From Conexibacter woesei Iso977N (GTDB taxonomy: Bacteria > Actinomycetota > Thermoleophilia > Solirubrobacterales > Solirubrobacteraceae): a stretch of 64,000 nt of DNA. The position numbers were made by a program, and so were the translations under genes. The stretch spans positions 2,415,842 to 2,479,841 of the forward strand of contig NZ_AUKG01000001.1 of assembly GCF_000424625.1 (NCBI RefSeq). The letters run 5' to 3'. Shown piece by piece: positions 18,495 through 26,540 of the stretch (position 1 is the first letter of the stretch; each line of letters starts with the position of its first letter). Under the pieces are notes generated by a model, which did no database searches, was not told where the DNA came from, and was given only the letters and a program-made list of their open reading frames with translations.

Positions 18495-18811
18495 GTACGC
18501 CAACCATACGCGTCGTCGCGAATCGCGCATGTCCCGCGCGGCGGCCCGGGTATGGCCGCATCGTTCGACGATGAAGCGACCTGATGAACAACTCGTGCGC
18601 CGGTGCCAGCAGCTGCTGGCCCAACAGCGCTCCCGCGCCGTCCCGGCTCGCCCGCCCCGCCGCGGCACCGCCGCCAAGGGCCTTCCCCGCGTTGTGCGCA
18701 ACGCGATGGCCGGCGAGCCCCCGTCTCCTCCTCGACTCGGCCACTGACCGCGGGCGTTGTCGGGCGGGTGCGAGCCGGCGGAGGCCCGCGTCCGCCCGCG
18801 GTCGCCTCTCG
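18495..18811. other. Intergenic stretch with one doubtful small ORF
   Basis: 317 bp between two minus-strand genes. The only candidate is a 58-codon plus-strand ORF at 18571-18747 starting MKRPDEQLVRRCQQLLAQQRSR, a basic helix followed by a proline/arginine-rich tail. It resembles no family known to me and has no good ribosome-binding site. No clear terminator, operator or repeat was seen. Confidence 0.4.
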
Positions 18812-19864
18812 CTAGCCGCCCGCGCGGCCGCGGCCGGCGACGGCCTCGGGCAGCAGCGGCGGCGTCGCGCCGCCGTCGCCCTCGCTCAACCCCTTCAACA
18901 ACTCGAGGAGCGCGTCGCCGGCCGACCTCTGCGGCGTCCAGCCCAGCTCGGTCCGGGCGCGCGTCGTGTCCATGACCGGCACGCCGCGGGCCATGTCGAT
19001 CCAGCCCGCGTCGGCGGGCTGCAGCCGCGCGCGCCAGGTCAGGTCGGCCGCGGCGCGCAGGAAGCGCGCGCCGACCGGGACCGCCCGGGCGTGCAGGACG
19101 CGCGCGAGCGCGTCGGCGTCGAGGACCGGGTCGGCGGCGATGTTGAACGCCCCGCGCACGTCGCGCTCGGCGGTCACCAGCCGGTAGGCCTCGGCGACGT
19201 CGTCGGCGTGCACGGCCTGGAACGTCAGGCGGTCGGTGCGCGGGACGACCGGGATCCGCGACGGCCGCACCAGCGCGCCCGGCAGCAGCGGCCCGATGAA
19301 GTAGCGCCGGATCTCCGACGCCGCGTCGCGCTGGAAGATCAGCCCGGGGCGCAGCCGGACGACGCGCACGTGCGGGTGCGCGGCCTCGACCTCGTCGAGG
19401 ATCCGCTCGACCTGCGCCTTGTGCCTGGAGTAGGTGGAGGAGTCGATCCCGCCGGTCGGCCACGACTCGTCGACCGCGCGGTCCTTGGGCCCGGGCGAGT
19501 AGGCGCCGACCGACGAGGCATGCACGATCGTCCCCACACCCGCGGCGAGTGCCGCCGCGAACACGCGCCGCGAGCCGCCGACGTTGACGGCCTCCATCAC
19601 CTCCGGCCGGCGCGACGGCTGGATCAGCCACGCGAGGTGGATGACCGCGTCGGCGCCCGCCAGCGCGCGCTCGAGCGCCTGCTCGTGGTCGGCGCGCCCG
19701 ATGTCGACCGAGGCGAAGCGCGCCTTCGGCGCCGCGGCGAGCACGTCGCTGGACGGCAGACGCCGCGCGATCCCGACGACCTGCCGCACGCGTGCGTCGC
19801 GCTCCAGCGCGCGCAGCACGGCGGTTCCGACGTTGCCTGTGGCTCCGATGACGGCGACCTTCAT
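18812..19864 (-). CDS. NAD-dependent epimerase/dehydratase (extended SDR)
   Basis: A 350-residue extended short-chain dehydrogenase. The Rossmann motif GATGNVG is at residues 7-13. The active-site tyrosine and lysine are in STYSRHK, about residue 156, after VHASSVGAYSPG. The C-terminal part (ELGWTPQRSAGDALLELLKGL) is the usual sugar-epimerase end. ATG 19864 is preferred over a longer start. It is divergent from the phosphatase gene 46 bp away and may act on a nucleotide sugar or other carbonyl substrate; which one cannot be told. Confidence 0.85.
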   Translation of the reverse strand: MKVAVIGATGNVGTAVLRALERDARVRQVVGIARRLPSSDVLAAAPKARFASVDIGRADHEQALERALAGADAVIHLAWLIQPSRRPEVMEAVNVGGSRRVFAAALAAGVGTIVHASSVGAYSPGPKDRAVDESWPTGGIDSSTYSRHKAQVERILDEVEAAHPHVRVVRLRPGLIFQRDAASEIRRYFIGPLLPGALVRPSRIPVVPRTDRLTFQAVHADDVAEAYRLVTAERDVRGAFNIAADPVLDADALARVLHARAVPVGARFLRAAADLTWRARLQPADAGWIDMARGVPVMDTTRARTELGWTPQRSAGDALLELLKGLSEGDGGATPPLLPEAVAGRGRAGG

Positions 19865-19910
19865 GATGGTGGACGTGCCCGAGCCCGCGCCGGATGATGC
19901 AATGCCCGGC

Positions 19911-20483
19911 ATGGTGCAGCTGCTCGCCGTCCGCCATGGGGAGACGACGCTGAACGCCGCCGGGCGGCTGACCGGCCAGCTGGACCCGCCGCTGACCGCG
20001 CGCGGGCGCGAGCAGGGCGCCGCGCTGGCGCCGCTGCTGGCGACGGGAGGGTTCGACGTGGTCGTGCACTCGGGGACGCTGCGGACCGCGCAGACGCTCG
20101 CGGCCGCGGGCGTGCCGGAGCCGTGGCGGGTCGACGCGCGCTTCCTGGAGCGGTCGTTCGGCGCGCTGGAGGGCGAGCCGGCCGCGCGCTGGACCGGGGC
20201 GGCCGACGTCCACGCCGCGCCGCCTGGAGAAGGGGAAACCTACGCCGCGCTGGCCGCGCGTGTGGCCGCCGCGCTCGGCGACCTCGCCGTCGATCTCGGC
20301 GGCAGCGGCCGCGTGCTGCTCTGCGCCCACTCCGGCGTCCTCCGCGTGCTGCGCGCGCTCTCCGGCGAGGCGCGCGACGCCGCGGCGTTCCTGGACGGCG
20401 CCGCCGCCAACGGCGCGGTCCTCCATATGGCCTATGACAACGCCCCGGCCGTCCCGGCGTTCCTGACGGCGCCTGCCAGCTGA
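19911..20483 (+). CDS. Histidine phosphatase (phosphoglycerate-mutase-like), candidate glucosyl-3-phosphoglycerate phosphatase
   Basis: A 190-residue histidine phosphatase with the catalytic RHGET at residues 8-12, an acid in the LERSFGALEGE loop, and the second histidine in CAHSGVLR. ATG 19911 is chosen; ATG 19902 is also possible. In mycobacteria the phosphatase that follows GpgS (GpgP) belongs to this family. Here the gene is convergent with, and overlaps by 52 bp, a gene containing a GpgS-like domain, so a GpgP role is an attractive inference. The family is broad, so specificity is unproven. Confidence 0.8.
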   Translation: MVQLLAVRHGETTLNAAGRLTGQLDPPLTARGREQGAALAPLLATGGFDVVVHSGTLRTAQTLAAAGVPEPWRVDARFLERSFGALEGEPAARWTGAADVHAAPPGEGETYAALAARVAAALGDLAVDLGGSGRVLLCAHSGVLRVLRALSGEARDAAAFLDGAAANGAVLHMAYDNAPAVPAFLTAPAS

Positions 20484-22078
20484 GCCAGCGGCGGGCGCTC
20501 GACGAGCGGGACGTCGCGGACCGCGCCGCCCGCCCACGGCTGCACGAGCCCGGCGCCGACCGCGCGGCCGTCGCCGATCCGCGCCTCGACCGCGCACAGC
20601 ACCGCATAGGCCATCGCGCCCAGCTCGCGCAGCGGCTGGTGGGCGTTCTGGCGCGTGCCGAGCCGGGACTCGGCCAGCGCGCCGAGCCCCGCCGCGCGCA
20701 GCGCGTCGATCAGCAGCGCGATCTCGACGCCGTAGCCCGCCGGGAACGGCAACGCCTCCAACAACGCCCGGCGCGCCGCGAACTCCCCGGCCAGCGGCTG
20801 CTCGAAGCCGGCGAGTTGGGGCACATGGAGGTTGAGCAGCGGCCGCGCCATCAGCTCGGTCACGCGCCCGCCCTCGTGGTCGCGCAGCGCGCCGTCGCCG
20901 TCCAGGAACGGCCGCGCGAACGTGCCCTTGACGAACTGCAGCGCCTGGTCCTCCAGCAGCGGCCCGAGGATCCCGAGCAGGTGCACCGGGTCCGGGTCGG
21001 CGGTGTCGGCGTCCAGGAACGCGACGACGTCGCCGGTCGTCGCGGCCAGCGCGCGCCACATCGCGTCGCCCTTGCCGAGCGCGGGACCGTGCTCGGGCAG
21101 CAGCGCATCCTGCTCGACGACGCGCGCGCCCGCGGCCGCCGCACACGCGCGCGTGTCGTCGCGCGAGTTGCCGTCGATGACCACGACCTCGTCGACCAGC
21201 CCTGCGTCGAGCGCCAGCCCGCACGTCATCCGGACCACGCCGCCGACCGTCGCGCCGCACTCGCGCGCCGGGATCACGACCGAGATGGTGGTGTCGCTCG
21301 CGCGCCGCGCGGCCAGGGCCCGCGCCAAGGTGTAGTCCTTGCCCTCGAAGCGGTTGCGCGCCAGCCAGCCGCCCAGTTCCAGGTCGCGCGCGAGCCCGCG
21401 CGGCGCGCGGCCGGTCGTGCGCGCCGAGGTCCGGACCCGCACCGCCGCCGAGCGCGCGATCCGCACCCCGGACGTCACCAGCCGCCGCTCGAACGCCTCG
21501 TCCTCCAGCGCGCTGCGCGGCTCCAGCCCGCCGACCGCTCGGTAGACGCCCGCCGTCACCGCCATCGAGGCGCCGGAGAAGAAGTGGTGCTCGGCGCTCG
21601 GGTCGGCCGTCCGGACGCGCGCGAACCGCTCGGCGGCGCGCGCCTCGCGCCGCTCCAGCGCCTCCGGTGGCAGGCCGTCGAGGTCGTGCTCGGCCAGCTC
21701 GATGACGCCGCCGACCGCCTCGGCGCCCGCGGCGACCAGCGCGAGCTGCGTCGCCAGCCAGTCCGGCGCGGGCTCGGTGTCGGCGTCGGTGCAGGCGATC
21801 AGGCCGTCGTCGGCCAGCAGCGCCGCGGCGCGCTCCATGCCGAAGCGCCGCGCGCAGCCGACGCCGCCCGGCGGCGGCGCCTCGACCACGACCAGGTCCT
21901 CCAACCTGCTCGCCCGGGCGACGTCCGCGGTGTCGTCGGCGCAGCGGTCCAGGACCAGGATGGTGGTGAACGCGACGCCCTCCGGCAGCCGCTGGGCGGC
22001 GAGTGCACGCAGGCACGCGCCGATCCGCCGCGCCTCGTCGCGCGCCGGGATCACGACGACCGCGTCGGGCCGTCTCAT
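20432..22078 (-). CDS. Double family-2 glycosyltransferase; second half GpgS-like
   Basis: A 548-residue protein with two GT-A domains. Domain 1 (about 1-240) starts AVVVIPARDEARRIGACL, has ACTDADTEP as its DxD region and FFSGASMAVTAGVYRAVGG as acceptor region. Domain 2 (from about 262) starts TTISVVIPARECGATVGGVV and carries GKGDAMWRALAATTGDVVAFLDADT, then GGRVTELMARPLLN and PFPAGYGVEIALLIDALRAAGL. These are the landmarks of glucosyl-3-phosphoglycerate synthase (GpgS), which transfers glucose from NDP-glucose to 3-phosphoglycerate. It is the last gene of a five-gene operon with ATGA overlap at its start. GpgS is normally a single domain, so the fusion is notable. Confidence 0.88.
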   Translation of the reverse strand: MRRPDAVVVIPARDEARRIGACLRALAAQRLPEGVAFTTILVLDRCADDTADVARASRLEDLVVVEAPPPGGVGCARRFGMERAAALLADDGLIACTDADTEPAPDWLATQLALVAAGAEAVGGVIELAEHDLDGLPPEALERREARAAERFARVRTADPSAEHHFFSGASMAVTAGVYRAVGGLEPRSALEDEAFERRLVTSGVRIARSAAVRVRTSARTTGRAPRGLARDLELGGWLARNRFEGKDYTLARALAARRASDTTISVVIPARECGATVGGVVRMTCGLALDAGLVDEVVVIDGNSRDDTRACAAAAGARVVEQDALLPEHGPALGKGDAMWRALAATTGDVVAFLDADTADPDPVHLLGILGPLLEDQALQFVKGTFARPFLDGDGALRDHEGGRVTELMARPLLNLHVPQLAGFEQPLAGEFAARRALLEALPFPAGYGVEIALLIDALRAAGLGALAESRLGTRQNAHQPLRELGAMAYAVLCAVEARIGDGRAVGAGLVQPWAGGAVRDVPLVERPPLAQLAGAVRNAGTAGALS

Positions 22079-23256
22079 GGGCGTGCCGCTCCCTGCTCGA
22101 TCATCCGGCGGCCGGCCTCGTAGTCGGGGTCGAAGTCGTGGGTCAACACGCCGACGCAGCGCCCCGTCGCGTCGCCGTACCAGGCGGTGAACGCGCCGTC
22201 GTCGCCGTGGTCGACCAAGTTGATGGTGTCGAAACCGTCACCCCAGGCGGCGTGCTTGAGACTCCGCCGCCCGATCGTCGACCAGAACCCGGGGACGACG
22301 TCCCACTGCGCGTCGCGGCCCGCGGCGGTCCAGCCGGCGACCGCGCCCTGGGCCAGCGCGTCGCCCCAGTGCTCGACATGAAGGGGCCGGCCGGCGATCG
22401 CGTGGTGGGTCAGCGCGCAGTCGCCGCAGGCCAGGACGCCGGGGGCGCTGGTGCGCTGCTGGGCGTCGGCGCGGATCAGCCCGCGGTCGTCGACCGCCAG
22501 CCCGGCGGCGCGGGCCAGCGCGGTGTCGGGCGCGACGCCGCCCGCCAGCAGGACGACGTCGGCCGCGATCGTCGCGCCGTCGGACGCGGTGGCTTGTAGG
22601 ACACCGTCCGGTGTGCGCTCGATGCGCAGCAGCTCGCGGTCGTAGCGCCCGTCGACGCCCTCGGCCTCCAGCCATCCGGCGAGCCGCTCGGCGACCGGCG
22701 CGCCGAGCCGCGCCTCCTGCGGCGCACGCTCCTGGCTGAGCAGCGTGACCGCGCAGCCGCGGGCGCGCAGGCTCGCCGCGGCCTCGCAGCCGATGAAGCC
22801 GGAGCCGAGCACGAGCACGCGCGTGCCCGGGACGGCCGCGTTGCGCAGCGAGAGCGCGTCGGCGACCGTGCGCAGCACGTGGACGCCCGGGAGGTGCGCG
22901 CCGGGCAGGTCGGGCCGGACCGGCTGGGCGCCGGTGGCCAGCACGCACGACCTGTAGGTGATGCTCGTCGCGTCGTCGAGCGCGACGCGCCGCTCGCCCG
23001 GATGCAGCGAGAGCGCGACGCCGGGGCGGACGGTGATCTCCAGCTTGTTGTACGTGTCGGCCTCCGGCGCGAGCGCCAGCGTGTCGGGCTCCAGCTCGCC
23101 GCGCAGCAGCTCCTTGGACAGCGGCGGGCGGCGGTAGGGCTCGCGGCCTTCGCCGGCCAGCAGCACGACGGTGCCGCGCCCGCCGGCCTCGCGGTAGGCG
23201 GTCGCGGCGGCGTGGCCCGCGGGCCCGCCGCCCACGACGCAGAAGTCGTAGGTCAT
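22075..23256 (-). CDS. FAD/NAD(P)-dependent ferredoxin reductase-like oxidoreductase
   Basis: A 393-residue flavoprotein of the BphA4/putidaredoxin-reductase type. The FAD motif GGGPAGHAAA is at about residues 9-18, RRPPLSKELL binds flavin, the NAD motif VLGSGFIGCEAAASL is at about 149-163, and ACGDCA lies in the second FAD site near residue 285. Such enzymes pass electrons from NAD(P)H to a ferredoxin feeding an oxygenase or desaturase. The upstream acyl-CoA dehydrogenase-like gene could be the partner, but no ferredoxin gene is present in the operon. It overlaps both neighbours by 4 bp. Confidence 0.88.
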   Translation of the reverse strand: MTYDFCVVGGGPAGHAAATAYREAGGRGTVVLLAGEGREPYRRPPLSKELLRGELEPDTLALAPEADTYNKLEITVRPGVALSLHPGERRVALDDATSITYRSCVLATGAQPVRPDLPGAHLPGVHVLRTVADALSLRNAAVPGTRVLVLGSGFIGCEAAASLRARGCAVTLLSQERAPQEARLGAPVAERLAGWLEAEGVDGRYDRELLRIERTPDGVLQATASDGATIAADVVLLAGGVAPDTALARAAGLAVDDRGLIRADAQQRTSAPGVLACGDCALTHHAIAGRPLHVEHWGDALAQGAVAGWTAAGRDAQWDVVPGFWSTIGRRSLKHAAWGDGFDTINLVDHGDDGAFTAWYGDATGRCVGVLTHDFDPDYEAGRRMIEQGAARP

Positions 23257-23807
23257 GCCGAACGCTCCAGGACGTCGAGCCGGTAGCCGGCGTCGTGCTC
23301 GGCCTCCACGACGCGCAGGCCCGGCGTCGCCGCCAGCTGCGTCGAGACCGCCAGCGCCGGGCGCGCGAGGTCGTGCGCCGAGCCCGACCAGTGCACGGCG
23401 ACGACGCGGCCGCCGGGGGACAGGTGGCGCGCGGTCCAGCGCAGCGTCGCGGCCAGCGCACGGTCGTCGAGGTAGTACAGGATCTCGCTCGCCACGACGA
23501 GGTCGAAGCGCCCGTCGGGCAGGACGTCCGGGATCGCGCCCGCAATCACCTCGGCGTGCGGGAACGCGCGCAGCCGCGTCGTCGCCGCCCGCGCGGCGGT
23601 GCTCGCGCCCTCGATCGCGACCAGGTGCTCGCAGCGCGGCGCCAGCGCCTCGCTCAGCAGGCCGAGCCCGGCGCCGAGGTCGACGACCGCGCCGAACGGC
23701 CCCGGCCCGCAGGCCGCGAGCGTGCGCTCGCGCTTGTCGTGCTCGTACTCGGAGGCCAGCGTGTGCCACGGGTCGGCGGCCTCCCGGTAGCGCGCCTCGA
23801 AGCTCAT
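23253..23807 (-). CDS. NodS-like SAM-dependent methyltransferase
   Basis: A 184-residue class I methyltransferase. It begins FEARYREAADPWHTLASEYEHDKRERTLAACGPG, the signature N-terminus of the NodS-related group. The SAM motif VVDLGAGLGLLSEALAP is at about residues 40-56 and the ILYYLDD post-motif follows near 112. NodS itself N-methylates a deacetylated glucosamine. In this operon a NodB-fold deacetylase is encoded two genes upstream, which suggests a deacetylate-then-methylate sequence on an amino sugar or amine. ATGA overlaps on both sides. Confidence 0.87.
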   Translation of the reverse strand: MSFEARYREAADPWHTLASEYEHDKRERTLAACGPGPFGAVVDLGAGLGLLSEALAPRCEHLVAIEGASTAARAATTRLRAFPHAEVIAGAIPDVLPDGRFDLVVASEILYYLDDRALAATLRWTARHLSPGGRVVAVHWSGSAHDLARPALAVSTQLAATPGLRVVEAEHDAGYRLDVLERSA

Positions 23808-24892
23808 GCGCCGCGCCGCCTCGCGGCCAGTGCCGCGGCGCCGTCGCGGGCGAGGATCGGGTCGAGGCGATGCTGGAGCAGGAACAGCCGCAGGTCGCGG
23901 GCCGCACGGTCCAGCGGCGCGCCGGTCGCGGCGGGCCGCGAGCCGAGCGCGCGCTCGGCGGTGTCGAGCAGCGCCCGGATCGCGGCGGCCAGCGCGGCGC
24001 GCAGCTGCGCGGCGACGCGCGACGCCTCGGCATCCGCGGGCGCCGGGTCGGCGCCGAGCACGCGCGCACCCTCGGCCAGCCACAGGTCGATCGTCCGGCG
24101 CAAGAGCATGATCTCGCCCGCCGCCAAGGACGAGAGCTCGCTCTCCGGGCGCGCGGCGATCTGCGCGAGCGCGTCGTCGGCCGCCGCGTCGGCGGCGCCC
24201 GCCCAGGTCGCGGCGGTCCGGACCGCGTCGCGCGCGAACCACGGCTGCTGGGTCAGCGCGCCCGGCCCACCGAGCAGCGCGAGCACCGGCGCGTCGTCGA
24301 AGACGACGCGGTGGCTGGCCGACGAGCGCATGCCGCCGCCGCGGAACCAGTCGCGGTCGACGTGCACGCGGGCGCTGTCGCTCAGGTCGACCCACGCGGC
24401 GCTCGGCGGACCATCCCCATCATCTTGGTGGCGCACCAGGACCAGCGCGCGGTCCACGCCGCCCGCACCCGAGCAGAACGTCTTGACGCCGCGGATCACG
24501 TGGCCGTCGGTGACCGCCGGCGCGCCCTCGCCGGTGCCCGGGACCGGGTCGGCGCCCCAGACGCCGGCGCGCAGCATGCCCGCCTCGATCGCCGCCAGCT
24601 CCTGCTCGCGCAGGTCCGGCGCCGCGTGCACGCGCAGGCGCTCGATCGCGTTGAGGTGGCCGTCGAGGATCCGCGCGACGCCGAGGTCGGCGCGCGCGAC
24701 CGTGCGCAGCAGCGCCAGCTCGTCGGCGTAGGCGCCCTGCGGCGGCGGCACGAACGCGCCCGCGCGCTCCAGCGCGACGACCGCCTCGGTCGGGAAGCAG
24801 CCGCGCGCGTCGTGGTCGCGGGCGGCGGCGCCGTCGGCGACCGCGTCGAGCGCCGCCAGCAGCGGCGGCGGGGCCGAGCCGGTCGCGGTCAC
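23804..24892 (-). CDS. Acyl-CoA dehydrogenase-family flavoprotein
   Basis: A 362-residue protein. The GTG at 24892 overlaps the deacetylase stop (GTGA). It starts with the usual helical N-terminus (LLAALDAVADGAAARDHDARGCFPTEAVVALERAG), has IRGVKTFCSGAGGVDRALVLVRH as the flavin/substrate beta region, and an arginine- and alanine-rich helical C-terminus. The catalytic glutamate of true acyl-CoA dehydrogenases is not obvious, so it may act as a flavin-dependent oxygenase or dehydrogenase on another substrate. Related genes occur in bacterial clusters with NodS-like methyltransferases and GT2 enzymes. Confidence 0.82.
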   Translation of the reverse strand: MTATGSAPPPLLAALDAVADGAAARDHDARGCFPTEAVVALERAGAFVPPPQGAYADELALLRTVARADLGVARILDGHLNAIERLRVHAAPDLREQELAAIEAGMLRAGVWGADPVPGTGEGAPAVTDGHVIRGVKTFCSGAGGVDRALVLVRHQDDGDGPPSAAWVDLSDSARVHVDRDWFRGGGMRSSASHRVVFDDAPVLALLGGPGALTQQPWFARDAVRTAATWAGAADAAADDALAQIAARPESELSSLAAGEIMLLRRTIDLWLAEGARVLGADPAPADAEASRVAAQLRAALAAAIRALLDTAERALGSRPAATGAPLDRAARDLRLFLLQHRLDPILARDGAAALAARRRGA

Positions 24893-25494
24893 GGGCAGAC
24901 CGCCTCCGGGCAGCCGGCGCAGAGCGTCACGGGCTCCAGCCCGCGGTCGCGCGCCAGCGCGACGAGCGGCGCGACCAGCGCGACGGTCTCGGCGCAGCCG
25001 CTGCGCGTCGCGCCCGGGCCGAGCGCGTCGTGGGCGAGCACGATCGCGCCGTCGGCGACCTCGTCGTCGATCGCCGCGAGCATCGCCGTCGCGCTGTCGC
25101 CGCGCCAGTCGTGCGTGTCGGCCGTCCAGCGCACGAGCTCCAGCCCGCGCGCGGCCGCGACGTCCTCGGTCCAGTCGGCGGTCACGCCCCACGGCGTGCG
25201 CCACAGCTCCGGCTCGACGCTCAAGGACGACAACATGCTCAGCGCGCGGTCGGTGTCCTCGGCGCCGGTCTCCTCGGTGAGCTTCGTGTGGCGGATGTGC
25301 GCGTAGGCGTGCAGCTGCACGCCATGGCCCTCCGCCTGCATGCGGGCGATCAGCGCCGCCTCCGCGGCCGCCCTCGGCGCGAGCACGAAGAACGTCGCGC
25401 GCGCGTCGGCCTCGGCGAGCGCGTCGAGCACCTGCGGCGTCCAGAGCGGGTCGGGGCCATCGTCGAAGGTCAGCGCGATCCGTCCGTCGCTCAA
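24889..25494 (-). CDS. Polysaccharide deacetylase (NodB-fold), first gene of the coupled operon
   Basis: A 201-residue NodB-homology deacetylase. Motif 1 is ALTFDDGPDP (residues about 7-16), motif 2 is HAYAH near residue 79 in place of the usual HSxxH, motif 3 is WRTPWG and motif 5 is IVLAHD. A C-terminal CAGCPEAVC cluster is reminiscent of metal or disulfide sites. The only nearby start in frame is TTG at 25494. It would remove an N- or O-acetyl group from a sugar. The promoter region at 25495-25562 is shared with the divergent DUF421 operon. Confidence 0.85.
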   Translation of the reverse strand: MSDGRIALTFDDGPDPLWTPQVLDALAEADARATFFVLAPRAAAEAALIARMQAEGHGVQLHAYAHIRHTKLTEETGAEDTDRALSMLSSLSVEPELWRTPWGVTADWTEDVAAARGLELVRWTADTHDWRGDSATAMLAAIDDEVADGAIVLAHDALGPGATRSGCAETVALVAPLVALARDRGLEPVTLCAGCPEAVCP

Positions 25495-25510
25495 GGCTTG
25501 AAGACCACCT

Positions 25511-25552
25511 GGTAGGTCAATGCCCTCATTGAGGGTGCCCTACCCGGGGTAG
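25511..25552. promoter_or_regulatory. Nested palindromes in the divergent promoter region
   Basis: GGTAGG (25511-25516) pairs with CCTACC (25539-25544). Inside this, CCCTCA (25523-25528) pairs with TGAGGG (25530-25535). A further CTACC/GGTAG pair extends to about 25552. They occupy most of the 68 bp between the deacetylase operon and the divergent membrane-protein operon, and could be operators or a promoter-embedded hairpin. Confidence 0.45.
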
Positions 25553-25562
25553 TGCGCGGGAC

Positions 25563-26081
25563 ATGCCCGATCTGTTCAGGGGGATCGCCGACGCGCCCGA
25601 GAGCCGCGCGCTCACGCGCGGGCTGTGGGCGCGGCGCGCCGTGATGACCCTGCTGCTGGCGCTCGCCGTGCTCGCGCTGACCGGCGTCTTCGGCCAGTCC
25701 GGCAGCACCCACGCCGCCGCGGGGACCGAGGCGACCATGAAGCTCGGGGTGCCCGACGCCGTGCGCGGCGGTCTGCTCTTCCAGGCCAAGGTCGAGATCG
25801 CCGCCCACCGGGACGTCGAGCACCCGCGCCTGGTCCTGGCCAACGGCTGGACCGAGGGCCTGCAGCTCAACACGATCGAGCCCGGGGCGCAGAGCGAGAG
25901 CTCACGCGACGGGCAGCTCGTGTTGTCCTACGACAAGCTCGCCGCGGGGGACACGATGACGGTCTGGTTCCAGTTCCAGGTCGACCCGACCGAGTCCGGC
26001 CGGCGCGACTTCTCGATCACGCTCGACGACGCCGAGCAGCCGGTCGCCCACATCGCCCACAAGCTCACCGTCTTCCCGTAG
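25563..26081 (+). CDS. Membrane-anchored extracytoplasmic protein, unknown function
   Basis: A 172-residue protein with one strong hydrophobic helix at about residues 27-46 (AVMTLLLALAVLALTGVFGQ) preceded by arginines, so the remaining about 125 residues should lie outside. That part is beta-rich (AKVEIAAHRDVEHPRLVLANGW, DTMTVWFQFQVDPTESGRRDFSITLDD) and looks like an Ig-like domain. It precedes the DUF421 gene by 9 bp. Pairing with DUF421 suggests a joint envelope role. I do not know a named family. Confidence 0.72.
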   Translation: MPDLFRGIADAPESRALTRGLWARRAVMTLLLALAVLALTGVFGQSGSTHAAAGTEATMKLGVPDAVRGGLLFQAKVEIAAHRDVEHPRLVLANGWTEGLQLNTIEPGAQSESSRDGQLVLSYDKLAAGDTMTVWFQFQVDPTESGRRDFSITLDDAEQPVAHIAHKLTVFP

Positions 26082-26090
26082 GACATCATC

Positions 26091-26540
26091 ATGGACCTCG
26101 TCCTCCGCGCCGTCTTCGTCTACCTGCTGATCCTCGTCGTCACGCGCGCGGTCGGCCGCCGCGAGCTGAGCAAGCTCGGCCCGGCCGACCTGATCCTGCT
26201 CGTCGTGATCGGCGACATGGTCCAGCAGGGCGTCACGCAGTCCGACAACTCGATCACCGGCACGACGATCGTGATCGCCACGCTCGCGGTCCTGACCGTC
26301 TCCGGCGGCTGGCTGAGCTTCCGCTTCCGCCGCCTGCGCCCGCTGCTGGAGGGCGACCCCATCGTGTTGATCGCCGACGGCGTGATCCAGGAGCGCGCGC
26401 TGCGCCGCCAGCGCATCAGCGACTCCGAGCTGGCCGCCGAGGCGCGCCAGTCCTCGATCGGCTCGCTCGACGAGGTCCGCTACGCGATCCTCGAGAGCAG
26501 CGGCAACATCAGCTTCATCAGCAAGGAGAAGGCCGCATGA
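26091..26540 (+). CDS. DUF421 (YetF-like) membrane protein
   Basis: A 149-residue protein with three hydrophobic N-terminal helices (LRAVFVYLLILVVTRAVGRRELSKLGPADLILLVVIGDMVQQ, then ITGTTIVIATLAVLTVSGGWLSF). A small C-terminal cytosolic domain contains DPIVLIADGVIQERALRRQRIS and SLDEVRYAILESSGNISFI. This is the YetF/DUF421 architecture; biochemical function is not established. Its stop overlaps the HAD phosphatase start (ATGA). Confidence 0.88.
   Translation: MDLVLRAVFVYLLILVVTRAVGRRELSKLGPADLILLVVIGDMVQQGVTQSDNSITGTTIVIATLAVLTVSGGWLSFRFRRLRPLLEGDPIVLIADGVIQERALRRQRISDSELAAEARQSSIGSLDEVRYAILESSGNISFISKEKAA

Noticed and set aside
18571..18747. 58-codon ORF starting MKRPDEQLVRRCQQLL
   Set aside because: No ribosome-binding site, no recognisable family and a low-complexity tail; mentioned only within the intergenic entry.
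16659..22016. Minus-strand open frame of 1785 codons
   Set aside because: It runs through several real genes on both strands and changes character at each. Only a short part matches the oxidase pseudogene N-terminus.
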